64,000 nucleotides of DNA from Verrucomicrobiales bacterium (GCA_029213265.1 JARGNG010000014.1:57442-121441); one strand, 5' to 3'. Counted from the first letter of the stretch, positions 29,021-39,030 are shown. Notes: generated by a model from the letters alone, not told the origin. Translations and numbers: made by a program.

Positions 29021-29728
29021 CTACTCCTTGCTCCAGATCTTGACGTCGTCGACGTAGACATTGCGAGGCACCGCGAGACGGAGAAGGCGCTTGGTGGGAT
29101 GCGCAATCCCTTCCGACTGGAAGCGGCCCACTTCCCCGCCATCGATGGTGACGGTCAAAGTGTCTCCGGAAATTTGCACGAGAAGATCGTGCCACTCCCC
29201 AAGTTCGAGGACATTCGGAAATGTTTTTTGCTTCCCCTTCAGTAGCTTCTTTTGCTCCGCCGTAAGCTGGTTCGCCTGCCGGGCCTCCCGCATTTTCAGA
29301 TCCATGTTCCCGGTTTTGAGATCGTGAATCCCGACCTGCTTCGGACTGATTTTTGCAACGAAGAGATGGCCCGCGTGCACTTCCTTGAACTGCAGATCAG
29401 CAAAGTTGAGTCCGATGCTGTCTTTGGGGTCATCCAGTTTGAATCGGAGGCTGACCGCTCCGTCGGTAAACTCAGCCGGATGAGTGACGGAAACGGCGTG
29501 ATCCGCTTCTTCGTGAAGGTAGATGTACATGGCACCGTCCCGCAAATCGACCTGCTTGTTTCCTTTTGCCCGGGTGCGGCTGTTGCTTCCCCATCCTTTG
29601 CCGATTTCGTCCTTTTCCTCCTGGGATTCCTGTCTCTCGAAGTCGTCGGAAAAAATCAAGGTTCCGTGTTCGTCCGCGGAAAGGGAGAGGCTTGCGAGAA
29701 GAAGGAAAAAGGGCAGGAATCGTTTCAT
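29021..29728 (-). CDS. Secreted DUF1080/LamG-like (3-keto-disaccharide hydrolase-like) protein
   Basis: LIFSDDFERQESQEEKDEIGKGW; GEWHDLLVQISGDTLTVTIDGGEVGRFQSEGIAHPTKR. Confidence 0.6.
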   Translation of the reverse strand: MKRFLPFFLLLASLSLSADEHGTLIFSDDFERQESQEEKDEIGKGWGSNSRTRAKGNKQVDLRDGAMYIYLHEEADHAVSVTHPAEFTDGAVSLRFKLDDPKDSIGLNFADLQFKEVHAGHLFVAKISPKQVGIHDLKTGNMDLKMREARQANQLTAEQKKLLKGKQKTFPNVLELGEWHDLLVQISGDTLTVTIDGGEVGRFQSEGIAHPTKRLLRLAVPRNVYVDDVKIWSKE

Positions 29729-29856
29729 AGAAGCTTCCGGGATTGTCGCCTTCACCCAAACCGTTTACAGTCGATTTTTAACCGATTCGCGCGCCGGATG
29801 TCACAACAGTCACGGCGAGGTCAAAGAATAGGGAGACTCTTGTCTTTCGAACTATT

Positions 29857-31920
29857 ATGAAGCCCCCCCCATTTCTCCTCGCTTTCGCGGCGGTTCTTTC
29901 TTTCCCCTTCGCGGCAAGTGGTGCGAATTTTACTCTTTCGAGCCTCGACGACGACGGTAGCGGATCGTTGCGGAAAATTTTGCAGAGCGCCGGTAGCGTC
30001 GGAGTCGATTTGATTCGCTGCGATCCATCCATCAACGGGGGCGTCCTGACGTTGACCACGGGAGAGTTGGCGGAGGCCGTGGCGGCAGGACGCACGATCG
30101 AGCTGGACGCTTCAAACCTGCGCAACGGGCTCACGATCACGGCCGACGACAACAGCCGGCTTTTCCGGTTCACAGGTTCCGGACGGGTCATTCTTCGAAA
30201 CATCACACTCACTGCCGGGAAACCGGGAAGCGGCGACCCATCGGCCCCGGACGGGGGAGCGATCCATACTTCAGTTGATCTGGAACTCTACGATTGCATC
30301 ATTACTCAGAATTCCTGCGCAACTTCCTCAGCGGGAGCGGATGGCGGAAGAGGAGGTGCGATCTTTTCCACGGCCGATATCACCCTGGAGAACACCGTTT
30401 TCTCCGGCAACCAGGCTGCCTCCGGTGGCGACGGAACAGGAGCGGCGGGAGGAAATGGCGGCGATGGCGGGGCGATTTACACGACGGGGAGCATTCTCGC
30501 GATCGACACCGATTTTCGCCTCAACCGGGCCGGCGACGGGGGAAGCGCGGATGCTGCCAACAACGGCGGTGATGGCGGCTCGGGAGGTGCTGTTGTCGCT
30601 TCGGGGATGGTCACTTTGGAAGGATGTGAGTTCTCCAGCAATCGCGCTGGATCAGGCGGTTCGCCGGCGGATATGGGCTCCGGCGGGAATGGAGGATTGG
30701 GGGGAGCGATTCGACTCGAATCGGGTGCGGATTTGTCGGTCATCCAGACCTCCTTTGCCCTGAATAAAGCAGGAGACGGTGGCGACGGCGGAATCAATTC
30801 GGGTGATGGAGGAGATGCAGGGGATGGCGGCGCCATTTTCCAGACTGGAACCGCCGGAACGATTGAACGATCCGCTTTTGTAAACAACGAGACCGGGGAC
30901 GGCGGCGCGATGGGGCCGGCCGGGACGAACGGACTCGGAGCGGACGGGGGGGCAATTTTTGTCGCGGCCCTATCCAGTGACGACACTCTTGATATTGTGA
31001 ACACTCTGGTTGCTTCGAACGGAGCATCGGACAACGGAGGGGGGATTTATCAGTCCAGCACGAGTGGGCCGTCCATTACGATTGTATCTCTCGTTCATGT
31101 TACGGTGACCGAGAATGTGTCCGTCGGACCGGGCGGGGGATTGGATGGCGATTCCGGAAGGCTGGACTTCGAAAGCACGATCGTGGCACGAAATTTCGTT
31201 GGTTTCCCCCCGGGGATACCTCTCGATCCTAACAATACCCATTCCAACACGGGAAATTCGGGGGCGACGATTTCACCGGTGAATCAGAACCACATTTCCG
31301 ACAATCCCGGACTCGGGTCCGCGGGGATTTTTGGGGGCGACATCATTGCGATGCTTCCCCAGGCAGGCTCCCCGGTCCTCAATGCTGCGGGTGTTTCTCT
31401 CAACACGCCAGCAACGGATCAGCGTGGGTTTACACGGAACTTCGGAGCGGCTCCCGATATTGGTGCGGCGGAAATCAGCTTTCAGGCAGACAATCGGATC
31501 GGGCTCAAATCGAACTCATCCACCCATCGTCTCGATGATTTCTACACAAGCACCGGAAAGAGACAGGAGATCACCGTCCGGACGAAAGGGCGAAAGAAAG
31601 GCAATTCCTACCTCTCGATGGAAAATGACGGGGACCGGGATGTTCTTCAGCTTCGGAGTACCAATCCGGGAGGGAAATTGAATTTCCGGGTTTTCCGCGT
31701 CACCGGTGGTCGGAAGAATCTCACCTCCGCTGTCAAATCGAGGGGATACAGCTCCGATCCTCAGGACCGGGGTCGAATCGTAAAGATCGAAACCCAGGTC
31801 GGCAGCAAATCGAAGAAGCGAAGCATACGCAAAAAAATCGCCTATACGGTCAACTCAGCCGCCACCCCTTCGGCGATTGATGTGAGTATTTTGAAGGTGG
31901 TGACGAAAAAGCAGAAATAG
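29857..31920 (+). CDS. Secreted Gly-rich right-handed beta-helix protein with GGAI/FxxN repeats
   Basis: Signal peptide; repeated GGAI/GGAV (GGRGGAIFST, GGDGGAIYTT, GSGGAVVAS, GLGGAIRLE, GDGGAIFQT, GADGGAIFVA) and FSGN/FRLN/FSSN/FALN/FVNN. Confidence 0.8.
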   Translation: MKPPPFLLAFAAVLSFPFAASGANFTLSSLDDDGSGSLRKILQSAGSVGVDLIRCDPSINGGVLTLTTGELAEAVAAGRTIELDASNLRNGLTITADDNSRLFRFTGSGRVILRNITLTAGKPGSGDPSAPDGGAIHTSVDLELYDCIITQNSCATSSAGADGGRGGAIFSTADITLENTVFSGNQAASGGDGTGAAGGNGGDGGAIYTTGSILAIDTDFRLNRAGDGGSADAANNGGDGGSGGAVVASGMVTLEGCEFSSNRAGSGGSPADMGSGGNGGLGGAIRLESGADLSVIQTSFALNKAGDGGDGGINSGDGGDAGDGGAIFQTGTAGTIERSAFVNNETGDGGAMGPAGTNGLGADGGAIFVAALSSDDTLDIVNTLVASNGASDNGGGIYQSSTSGPSITIVSLVHVTVTENVSVGPGGGLDGDSGRLDFESTIVARNFVGFPPGIPLDPNNTHSNTGNSGATISPVNQNHISDNPGLGSAGIFGGDIIAMLPQAGSPVLNAAGVSLNTPATDQRGFTRNFGAAPDIGAAEISFQADNRIGLKSNSSTHRLDDFYTSTGKRQEITVRTKGRKKGNSYLSMENDGDRDVLQLRSTNPGGKLNFRVFRVTGGRKNLTSAVKSRGYSSDPQDRGRIVKIETQVGSKSKKRSIRKKIAYTVNSAATPSAIDVSILKVVTKKQK

Positions 31921-31924
31921 GCCC

Positions 31925-31996
31925 GGTCGGAAGCTGCTCCGTCCGACCCGCCTGCCCGGGAAAAAGGCTGCGCAGCATTTCACCTCCGCAGCCTTT
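31925..31996. terminator. Tandem hairpins; bidirectional terminator between convergent genes
   Basis: GGTCGGA/TCCGACC (31925-31948) and AAAGGCTGCG/CGCAGCCTTT (31963-31972/31987-31996, perfect 10 bp). Confidence 0.7.
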
Positions 31997-32016
31997 CCCT
32001 GGCGGTTGAGGGGAAC

Positions 32017-33819
32017 CTACTGGCGTGAATTCCGATTCCGGTTGCTCTTTTTCCGGTTCTTGCTCTGCTTCTTTTTTCGAACCACAGGGTGTGGAGCCGG
32101 ACTTTCAAAATCCTGAAATACCGATGCTCCGGGAAGGAACACATTGTCAGGAAGCTCATCGCCGATCTCCGTATTTCGACGGATGATTTTGGCGAGGCTC
32201 TGCTGTTCGATCATTTCGATGAGGGGACGGGGGAGATAGTTGCGATAGTAGAAGCGATCTCCGTCGCGAAGGCGGCGAAATTGATCTCCGAGAACGATGG
32301 AAAGCGTCTCTCCTACCATGGCTCCTTCGAGATGCGTCTCCGCCAGCATGCCAACCCAGCAATCGATCCCATCGACTGAGCCGTAGACCGAAGCCAGGTT
32401 GGCAACCACATCCGCGTCCTCACTGATTTCTTGAAAGCTCGCGACGGCGGGAAGTCCGAAGTCTACTCTCATCTGATTGTAGTCCGGAAGACCATGATCT
32501 CTTCCGCGCTGAATATTGAGAGAGGCGAGGTCGAATCCGCCTGCTCCGGGAGGGCCGAAGAGAAAGTTGCGAACCTCATCAATCAGTTGTGCATCGATGC
32601 TTTGGCAGTTCTGAGCAGCGAGCCCGCGCAGGATCGGAGCGATTCCGAAGTCGAGGATCTCGCCGGGATTGAAAAACGCATCGGCGAGGGAAACGTGTCC
32701 CCCGGATATTTCATCTCCATTGGCATCAACCCGAAGCAGGGTAGGGGAAAGCATGGTGTGCCCGACGCGATAGGCGGCTGCAGCGAATTCATTCCCGATC
32801 GCGGGATTCACCTGGGGTTTGTATCCCGAATAGGCGGGGAGGCCTTTCCTGCCAAGCAGAAGCGGAAGGAATTCCCGGTAGGTGATCGACTGCATCTCGG
32901 AGGACACAATGATTCGCGCCATCTGGTAGAGTTCTTCGTCGCTCAGTGTGGGATCTGCCGTAGCAAGGGTTCCGGCCCAGTGGTTATGCTCCCGCACAAA
33001 CAGGGTATGCATCGCGACCAGTCCCAGTTGCTCATTTGCACGGACGTCGCCGGCGAGGAAGAAGGCAGAACTGGTTGAGCCGGCATTGGGAAGTTCCTCC
33101 TCATTGAAGGGAAGAAGATCGCCATCGCTAGTTTTCAGCATTCCGGTTCCGTCCAGGGTTCGAAGGGCAAAGGAGCGTTCATCATCCGAGCCGTAGACAT
33201 TCGAAGCGTCGATGTAGGAGGTAATCGCATTGACCTGTTCACGAACGCCGTCGACGACCTCGTAGAGAGATCGATTCAACGCGATGGTCTGCGTTCCGGT
33301 GTGGAAAGGATCAAACCAGGAATCGCCCGTGGGAACTTGAATATCGAAGGCCTCCTCCGGGCTGATCGTCGGTGTTTCGACAATGTCATGATCGAGGAAC
33401 TGGCCCCACTGCCACAGATAGTCGGTTGCACCGTAGTCATTTTCCACTGCTGCGCCCTGTGCGAAAATTGCATTGCTCACCTCCCGTGCACTGGGACGGC
33501 CTTCTCCGGCAGGGCTGTCGAGGCCATCGGTGTAAGCGATCGAAGCGAGGCGAAGAACGGTGGTCTCTGCTGAACCCCAGGTCGGATTGGTGAGATTGTT
33601 CCCCGCGCCATCGATCGTTCTGGTTTCCAGCGGAAACTCCATCATGACTTCGTTTTCCTCCGGCACAGGAGCAGGCGTGCGGGATGCCGGGTGTTCCCGT
33701 CTCTCCATCGGCCGCGGAATTCCGGCGGGGCGTCGGTCGCTACCCTGACTCTGGGCGATGTTTGAGATACCCGGGCAAATGCCGAGGGCAAGGACAAGCA
33801 ATTGGGTTTTAATTTTCAT
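32017..33819 (-). CDS. Secreted animal-type heme peroxidase family protein
   Basis: [63 protein letters not shown]; Lys/Arg-rich C-tail. Confidence 0.92.
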   Translation of the reverse strand: MKIKTQLLVLALGICPGISNIAQSQGSDRRPAGIPRPMERREHPASRTPAPVPEENEVMMEFPLETRTIDGAGNNLTNPTWGSAETTVLRLASIAYTDGLDSPAGEGRPSAREVSNAIFAQGAAVENDYGATDYLWQWGQFLDHDIVETPTISPEEAFDIQVPTGDSWFDPFHTGTQTIALNRSLYEVVDGVREQVNAITSYIDASNVYGSDDERSFALRTLDGTGMLKTSDGDLLPFNEEELPNAGSTSSAFFLAGDVRANEQLGLVAMHTLFVREHNHWAGTLATADPTLSDEELYQMARIIVSSEMQSITYREFLPLLLGRKGLPAYSGYKPQVNPAIGNEFAAAAYRVGHTMLSPTLLRVDANGDEISGGHVSLADAFFNPGEILDFGIAPILRGLAAQNCQSIDAQLIDEVRNFLFGPPGAGGFDLASLNIQRGRDHGLPDYNQMRVDFGLPAVASFQEISEDADVVANLASVYGSVDGIDCWVGMLAETHLEGAMVGETLSIVLGDQFRRLRDGDRFYYRNYLPRPLIEMIEQQSLAKIIRRNTEIGDELPDNVFLPGASVFQDFESPAPHPVVRKKKQSKNRKKSNRNRNSRQ

Positions 33820-33979
33820 CTCTCTATTGGGGTTTGGGTTGCTCTTTCGTTTGTCTTTTTCGCTCGCGGAATGAGAGCGACTTTTTCTTTTCATCCCCAG
33901 TTTCCCCCCTTCGAATGAAGAAAGTGCCTTCGATGGCATTACAATTCTGTAATCGGGCGAAGGAATCCTTCCTTCGGGA

Positions 33980-33996
33980 CTGGCACGACCCTTGCT
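33980..33996 (+). promoter_or_regulatory. Sigma-54 (RpoN) -24/-12 promoter
   Basis: CTGGCACGACCCTTGCT: GG (33982-33983), 10 nt, GC (33994-33995); matches YTGGCACG-N4-TTGCW. Confidence 0.75.
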
Positions 33997-34022
33997 ATAT
34001 AGGGCTCGAACAGAGCCCCCCC

Positions 34023-35459
34023 ATGTTCGACAATTATCAGAAAGAAAACTTCTTTGACGAGATGTTCGCCAATTCCACCGGGCGACCCTTTCCTCACTAT
34101 GAACAGTTGAAAGATCGATTCGCCGGACTCGGGATCGACGAACTGGAGGAAAAGCAGCATCGCGTCGACAACGGCTTTCTTCAGCAGGGCGTTACCTTCA
34201 CGGTCTATGGCGACGACGAAGGAACCGAGCGGATTTTCCCTTTCGACCTGATTCCACGCATCATTCCCGATTCAGAATGGAAGCTTCTGGAGCAGGGATT
34301 GACGCAGCGAATCATCGCCCTCAACCTCTTCCTGAACGACATCTATCACGGGGAGAAAATCATCAAGGATGGAATCATTCCCGAAGACGTCGTGAAAACT
34401 GCCGCCCACTATCGGCCGGAGATGATCGGGGTGGATGTGCCGGGTGATATTTACATTCACATCTGTGGCAGTGATTTGATCCGCGACGGAGATGGCAACT
34501 ACCTCGTTCTGGAAGACAACGGGCGATGCCCTTCGGGAGTTTCCTACCTTCTCGAAAACCGGGAGGCGATGAAACGCGCTTTTCCCCGCCTCTATCGCCA
34601 GTGCGGTGTTCGGGCGGTGGACCGTTATCCCGACCTGCTCCTCGAAACACTCCGGCACCTCTCGCCCCGACCGGGACAGACACCGGTTTGTGCCCTGCTC
34701 ACTCCGGGGGTCTACAACAGCGCCTACTTTGAACACACCTTTCTCGCTCACAAAATGGGAATTGAGATCGTGGAGGGACGCGATCTCATCACGTCAGACG
34801 GCTACGTCTACATGCGCACGACGAAAGGCCTCGTTCAGGTCGATGTGATTTATCGGAGACTCGACGACGATTTTCTGGATCCCACTGTTTTCCGGAAAGA
34901 CTCCATGCTGGGGGTGCCCGGACTGATGGATGCCTATCTGCGCGGAAACGTGGCTCTCGCCAATGCCGTTGGAACCGGGGTCGCTGATGACAAGGTGACC
35001 TATGCCTACGTTCCTGACATGATTCGTTACTACCTCGACCAGGAGCCGATTCTGGGGAATGTTCCGACGTATCTTGCGTGGAGAGAGGAAGACATGAAGT
35101 TTATGCTGGAGAACCTTCCGACCCTTGTCGTTAAAGCCGCCAACGAATCCGGCGGCTATGGAATGCTGATGGGGCCCGCCTCGACCAAGGAGGAACAGGA
35201 TGAGTTTGCGGACAAAATCCGGGAAAACCCGAGAAATTACATTGCCCAGCCGGTGGTTTCCCTTTCCCGCCACCCCACCATTTGCAACGAGCACATCATT
35301 GAAGGCCGTCACATTGACCTTCGCCCGTTTATCCTGTATGGGCAGGATATCAACATCATTCCCGGTGGACTCACCCGGGTCGCTCTCAACAAAGGTTCCC
35401 TCATCGTGAACTCCTCCCAGGGAGGCGGAAGCAAAGACACCTGGGTTCTCAACCACTGA
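34023..35459 (+). CDS. Circularly permuted type 2 ATP-grasp protein
   Basis: [69 protein letters not shown]-like region; [20 protein letters not shown]. Confidence 0.93.
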   Translation: MFDNYQKENFFDEMFANSTGRPFPHYEQLKDRFAGLGIDELEEKQHRVDNGFLQQGVTFTVYGDDEGTERIFPFDLIPRIIPDSEWKLLEQGLTQRIIALNLFLNDIYHGEKIIKDGIIPEDVVKTAAHYRPEMIGVDVPGDIYIHICGSDLIRDGDGNYLVLEDNGRCPSGVSYLLENREAMKRAFPRLYRQCGVRAVDRYPDLLLETLRHLSPRPGQTPVCALLTPGVYNSAYFEHTFLAHKMGIEIVEGRDLITSDGYVYMRTTKGLVQVDVIYRRLDDDFLDPTVFRKDSMLGVPGLMDAYLRGNVALANAVGTGVADDKVTYAYVPDMIRYYLDQEPILGNVPTYLAWREEDMKFMLENLPTLVVKAANESGGYGMLMGPASTKEEQDEFADKIRENPRNYIAQPVVSLSRHPTICNEHIIEGRHIDLRPFILYGQDINIIPGGLTRVALNKGSLIVNSSQGGGSKDTWVLNH

Positions 35460-35469
35460 TTCACACGAT

Positions 35470-36450
35470 ATGCTTTCCCGCGTCGCCAACAGCCTTTACT
35501 GGCTCAGCCGTTACCTCGAACGGGCAGAAAATCTTGCCCGGATTGTCAATGTCAGCAGCTACGCTTCTCTCGATGCGGGAGGTGATGAATATGTGTGGAG
35601 ACCGGCGTTATTGGCCACCTGCAGCGAGGAAATTTTCGAAAAGGCGCAGGAGGAAGAAAGTGGAACGCTTGACGTGGGCAGGTTTATCACTTTTTCAAAT
35701 TCCAATCCGGACTCCATCGCAGCCTGCATTGGTCATGCCAGGGAAAACGCGCGCATGGTTCGCGATCAGATTTCGGAAGAAATGTGGCTGGAAATCAACA
35801 GTTTCCATCTCTTCATGCGATCGCGGGATGCGCGGGAACTTTTTTCCCGGCAGCCCGAGGCGCTCTATCGCGAGGTCATTAAATTCTGTCTCCTCTACGA
35901 AGGTCTCATCGAGGCAACCATTCTTCATGACGAAGGCTGGCAATTTATTCAGGTCGGTAAATTTCTGGAGCGATCCGACAAGACGAGCCGGATTCTCGAC
36001 ATGTTGACCTATCACGATTCGATCGACCGGAATCAACTCGTCTCCGTTCTTCGCTCCTGCTCAGGATTCGCCGCCTTCCGAACGGAATTCCGGGGAGATG
36101 TCATGACGGAAAATGTCGTGTCCTTTCTCCTCTTCTCCCAAACGTTTCCCCGTTCGATTCGCTTTTGTCTTCGGCAACTAGACAGCGTTCTTCACAAAAT
36201 TTCGGGCATGCCAAGCGGTTCTTTTGCCAATGAAGGGGAGCGACTTACGGGCAGTATCCTTGCTCAAATGAATTTCTCAAATGCACACAGCGTGTGGGAA
36301 GTGGGGCTCCACAGTTACATTGACGACCTTCAGGGACAGCTCAATCAGATTGGACAAAAGGTGTTTGAAACATATGTACTGCTTCCTTCCGAAGTTCGGA
36401 ATGTAGTCCGCGTCGACTCGTTGCAGATGCAGTGGCAGCAGCAGCAATAA
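35470..36450 (+). CDS. Alpha-E domain-containing protein
   Basis: MLSRVANSLYWLSRYLERAENLARIVNV, ENARMVRDQISEEMWLEINSF, RSIRFCLRQLDSVLH. Confidence 0.93.
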   Translation: MLSRVANSLYWLSRYLERAENLARIVNVSSYASLDAGGDEYVWRPALLATCSEEIFEKAQEEESGTLDVGRFITFSNSNPDSIAACIGHARENARMVRDQISEEMWLEINSFHLFMRSRDARELFSRQPEALYREVIKFCLLYEGLIEATILHDEGWQFIQVGKFLERSDKTSRILDMLTYHDSIDRNQLVSVLRSCSGFAAFRTEFRGDVMTENVVSFLLFSQTFPRSIRFCLRQLDSVLHKISGMPSGSFANEGERLTGSILAQMNFSNAHSVWEVGLHSYIDDLQGQLNQIGQKVFETYVLLPSEVRNVVRVDSLQMQWQQQQ

Positions 36451-36456
36451 GTCATC

Positions 36457-37311
36457 ATGCGCCTGCACGTCCATCACCGCACCGAATACCGCTACTCCGA
36501 TTTCGCTACGGAGAGTGTCAACGAGTTGCGATTGACACCGCCGACAACGAAATACCAGTCCTGCGAGTCCAGCTTTATCTCTGTCCTTCCTGCGGTTCGA
36601 CTCACTCACTACGAGGATCTGAACGTGAATCGGGTTCATCACTTTGAGATACCCGAACCTCACAGTCGACTCGTTATCGAAAGCCGGGCAACGGTTTCGA
36701 CCCGTAGTAAAGTGGATTTTGAGGACCTGCCCTACGGCTTTCCCCATTCCCGTCTCGGCATCTGCCGGAGACTTGAAGATTGTCACCCCTTTTTGCAGGA
36801 CAGCACCTTCATTGAGCGGACTCCTCAGGTCTGGCGCGAGGCTCTCGATGTGCAGGCTTTTTCCACAGATGTCTTCCAAACCAGTTATACGCTGATGGAA
36901 TATATCTACGAGAATTACGAGTACGACGCGGATGCGACAACGGTTTCCACTCACGCAAATGAAGTCATTCAGGAAAAGAGAGGGGTATGTCAGGATTTTG
37001 CCCACGCGATGGTGGCGCTCTGTCGTTCCATTCAAATTCCGGCCCGCTATGTGAGCGGCTATTTCTTTGATGCGACACGTGATCAGCACCTCCGGGGTTC
37101 CGAGGCCTCCCATGCCTGGGTAGAGGTCTACATCGACGGGCACGGATGGATCGGGCTCGACCCGACCAACAACAAAGTGGTCGATGAAACCTACCTCATT
37201 TTGGCACGTGGTTGCGATTATCGGGATGTGCCGCCCGTTTCCGGCACCTATTCGGGATCGGGGCATAGCGCGCTGGTTGTGCACGTCCAGTTGACCCGGC
37301 TCGGAGATTGA
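36457..37311 (+). CDS. Transglutaminase family protein
   Basis: MRLHVHHRTEYRYSDFATESVNELRLTP; RGVCQDFAHAMVALCRSIQIPARYVSGYFF; ASHAWVEVYIDGHGWIGLDPTNN. Confidence 0.95.
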   Translation: MRLHVHHRTEYRYSDFATESVNELRLTPPTTKYQSCESSFISVLPAVRLTHYEDLNVNRVHHFEIPEPHSRLVIESRATVSTRSKVDFEDLPYGFPHSRLGICRRLEDCHPFLQDSTFIERTPQVWREALDVQAFSTDVFQTSYTLMEYIYENYEYDADATTVSTHANEVIQEKRGVCQDFAHAMVALCRSIQIPARYVSGYFFDATRDQHLRGSEASHAWVEVYIDGHGWIGLDPTNNKVVDETYLILARGCDYRDVPPVSGTYSGSGHSALVVHVQLTRLGD

Positions 37312-37381
37312 GAAAAATCGGTTCCCCACTTGGCAATCCGCCCGTTTCGTCGAGAATATTGGCAGGGAATACCAACGCCTT

Positions 37382-38908
37382 ATGTTTGATACCGCCGAAC
37401 TGGATCGCAAAGTTTCCAAGCACGACTACGCCGAAAAGGCCCCGCCGCTTCGTCAGGAACTCCTTGAAACCCAAATTCAACTGACAAAAGAACCGTTCCC
37501 GGTCATTGTCCTCTTTGGAGGTGTCGACGGAGCCGGGAAAAGTGAAACCATCAATCTGCTGCACGAGTGGCTCGACCCCCGTTGGCTCATTGCCCGCGCG
37601 TATGGTGAACCGACTGAAGAGGCCGCCCAACGCCCCGCCTTTTGGCGTTACTGGAGAGACCTGCCGCCCAAAGGACGCATCGGTTTTTTTCTGAGTGCCT
37701 GGTATTCCGACCCCATCCTGAACCGGGTCCAGAACGCAACGACCGAAGCGGAGTTCGATGAATCGCTGGATCAAATTCTGACCTTCGAAAAAGCGCTCGC
37801 AGACGACGGTGCCCTGGTCGTGAAATTCTGGATGCATCTCGGTCGGGAGGCCCAGCACAGGAGGCTTAAGCAACTGGAAGATGATCCTCTCACCCAGTGG
37901 AGGGTGAAGGAAAAGGACTGGGAAAACTGGGAGCGTTACGATGATTTTGCCGATGCGGCGGAGCGGGCCATTTCGAAAACGAGTCGCGGCCCTTCCCCCT
38001 GGCACATCGTTGAAGGCGCCGACGAGCGCTACCGGACGCTGTCTGTTGCCGGAACACTCCTGGAGCGAATTCGCAGGCATCGAAAAGTGCTGGAAGCAAA
38101 AGCGATCGGCGAAGCCGAAGCCTTGAGTGCTCCTGTAGATGTCGATCGTGTTCCCGAGCTATCCTACAATCCCACTCCGGAGGTTACCATTCTGAGCCAA
38201 CTCGACATGTCGTTGGCAATTCCCAAGCCGGAATACAACGAACGCCTCGAAAAATTGCAGGGGAGGCTCGATCAGCTCTCCCGCGAAGCGAGGGATCGTG
38301 GCGTTTCCACCGTATGTGTCTTTGAGGGATGGGACGCCGCAGGCAAAGGGGGGGCGATTCGCCGGATCATTCCCGGCCTCGACGCACGCCTTTCTCAGGT
38401 CATTCCGATTCAAAAACCGAGTTCGGAGGAAAACAAATATCACTACCTTTGGAGATTCTGGCGCCACATACCGCTGGCGGGAAGGGTTACCATTTTCGAT
38501 CGTTCCTGGTACGGTCGTGTTCTCGTGGAACGGGTCGAAGGCTTTGCGACCGAAGTGGAATGGATGCGGGCCTATGCTGAGATCAATGACTTCGAAGATC
38601 AGTTGATCCACAATCAGACCGTTCTCTGTAAATTCTGGATGAACATCACCAAGGAGGAACAGGAAAAGCGTTTCGAACGCCGTCAATCACTTGCCCACAA
38701 GCAGTGGAAGCTGACCGAGGAGGACTGGAGGAATCGTGAGAAATGGGATGCTTACGAGGCTGCCGTCAATGAGATGGTGGAACGTAGCAGCACCCATCGT
38801 GCCCGCTGGACACTCGTGGAGGCGAACGATAAACGCTATGCGAGGATCAAGGTTCTCGAGACGATTTGCTCGGGGCTGGAGGATGCCCTCGAGAACGTGA
38901 GAGATTGA
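37382..38908 (+). CDS. Two-domain PPK2 family polyphosphate:AMP phosphotransferase-like protein
   Basis: Two kinase modules: GVDGAGKSETINLLHEWLDPR...SAWYSDPI and EGWDAAGKGGAIRRI...DRSWYGRVLVERVEGF. Confidence 0.9.
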   Translation: MFDTAELDRKVSKHDYAEKAPPLRQELLETQIQLTKEPFPVIVLFGGVDGAGKSETINLLHEWLDPRWLIARAYGEPTEEAAQRPAFWRYWRDLPPKGRIGFFLSAWYSDPILNRVQNATTEAEFDESLDQILTFEKALADDGALVVKFWMHLGREAQHRRLKQLEDDPLTQWRVKEKDWENWERYDDFADAAERAISKTSRGPSPWHIVEGADERYRTLSVAGTLLERIRRHRKVLEAKAIGEAEALSAPVDVDRVPELSYNPTPEVTILSQLDMSLAIPKPEYNERLEKLQGRLDQLSREARDRGVSTVCVFEGWDAAGKGGAIRRIIPGLDARLSQVIPIQKPSSEENKYHYLWRFWRHIPLAGRVTIFDRSWYGRVLVERVEGFATEVEWMRAYAEINDFEDQLIHNQTVLCKFWMNITKEEQEKRFERRQSLAHKQWKLTEEDWRNREKWDAYEAAVNEMVERSSTHRARWTLVEANDKRYARIKVLETICSGLEDALENVRD

Positions 38909-38993
38909 AATAGCGAGGATGGATTCGGAACGCGTGATGGACAGAGCGGGAGTTCTGTTCGGTTTGACGCCTCCGCCAAGCGCAAATCCGCGA

Positions 38994-39022
38994 TTGAGTT
39001 CACCGCCGCCTGAACTCATACT
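38994..39022 (+). promoter_or_regulatory. Possible sigma-70 promoter with operator-like dyad (or terminator of upstream operon)
   Basis: TTGAGT-N17-CATACT; GAGTTCA-N8-TGAACTC perfect dyad inside the spacer region. Confidence 0.4.
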
Positions 39023-39030
39023 TTATTTCT

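Noticed and set aside
30477-31034. Pro/Ser-rich 185-aa minus-strand ORF
   Set aside because: Mirror of the Gly-rich repeats (Gly codons read as Pro/Ser on the opposite strand).
29857-31920. Glycine-codon repeats as a possible CRISPR-like or tandem DNA repeat
   Set aside because: Periodicity is at protein motif level with variable spacers; no conserved DNA repeat unit.
37200-37216. TTGGCACGTGGTTGC resembling a sigma-54 site
   Set aside because: GG to GC spacing is 9 rather than 10 and it lies inside the transglutaminase CDS.
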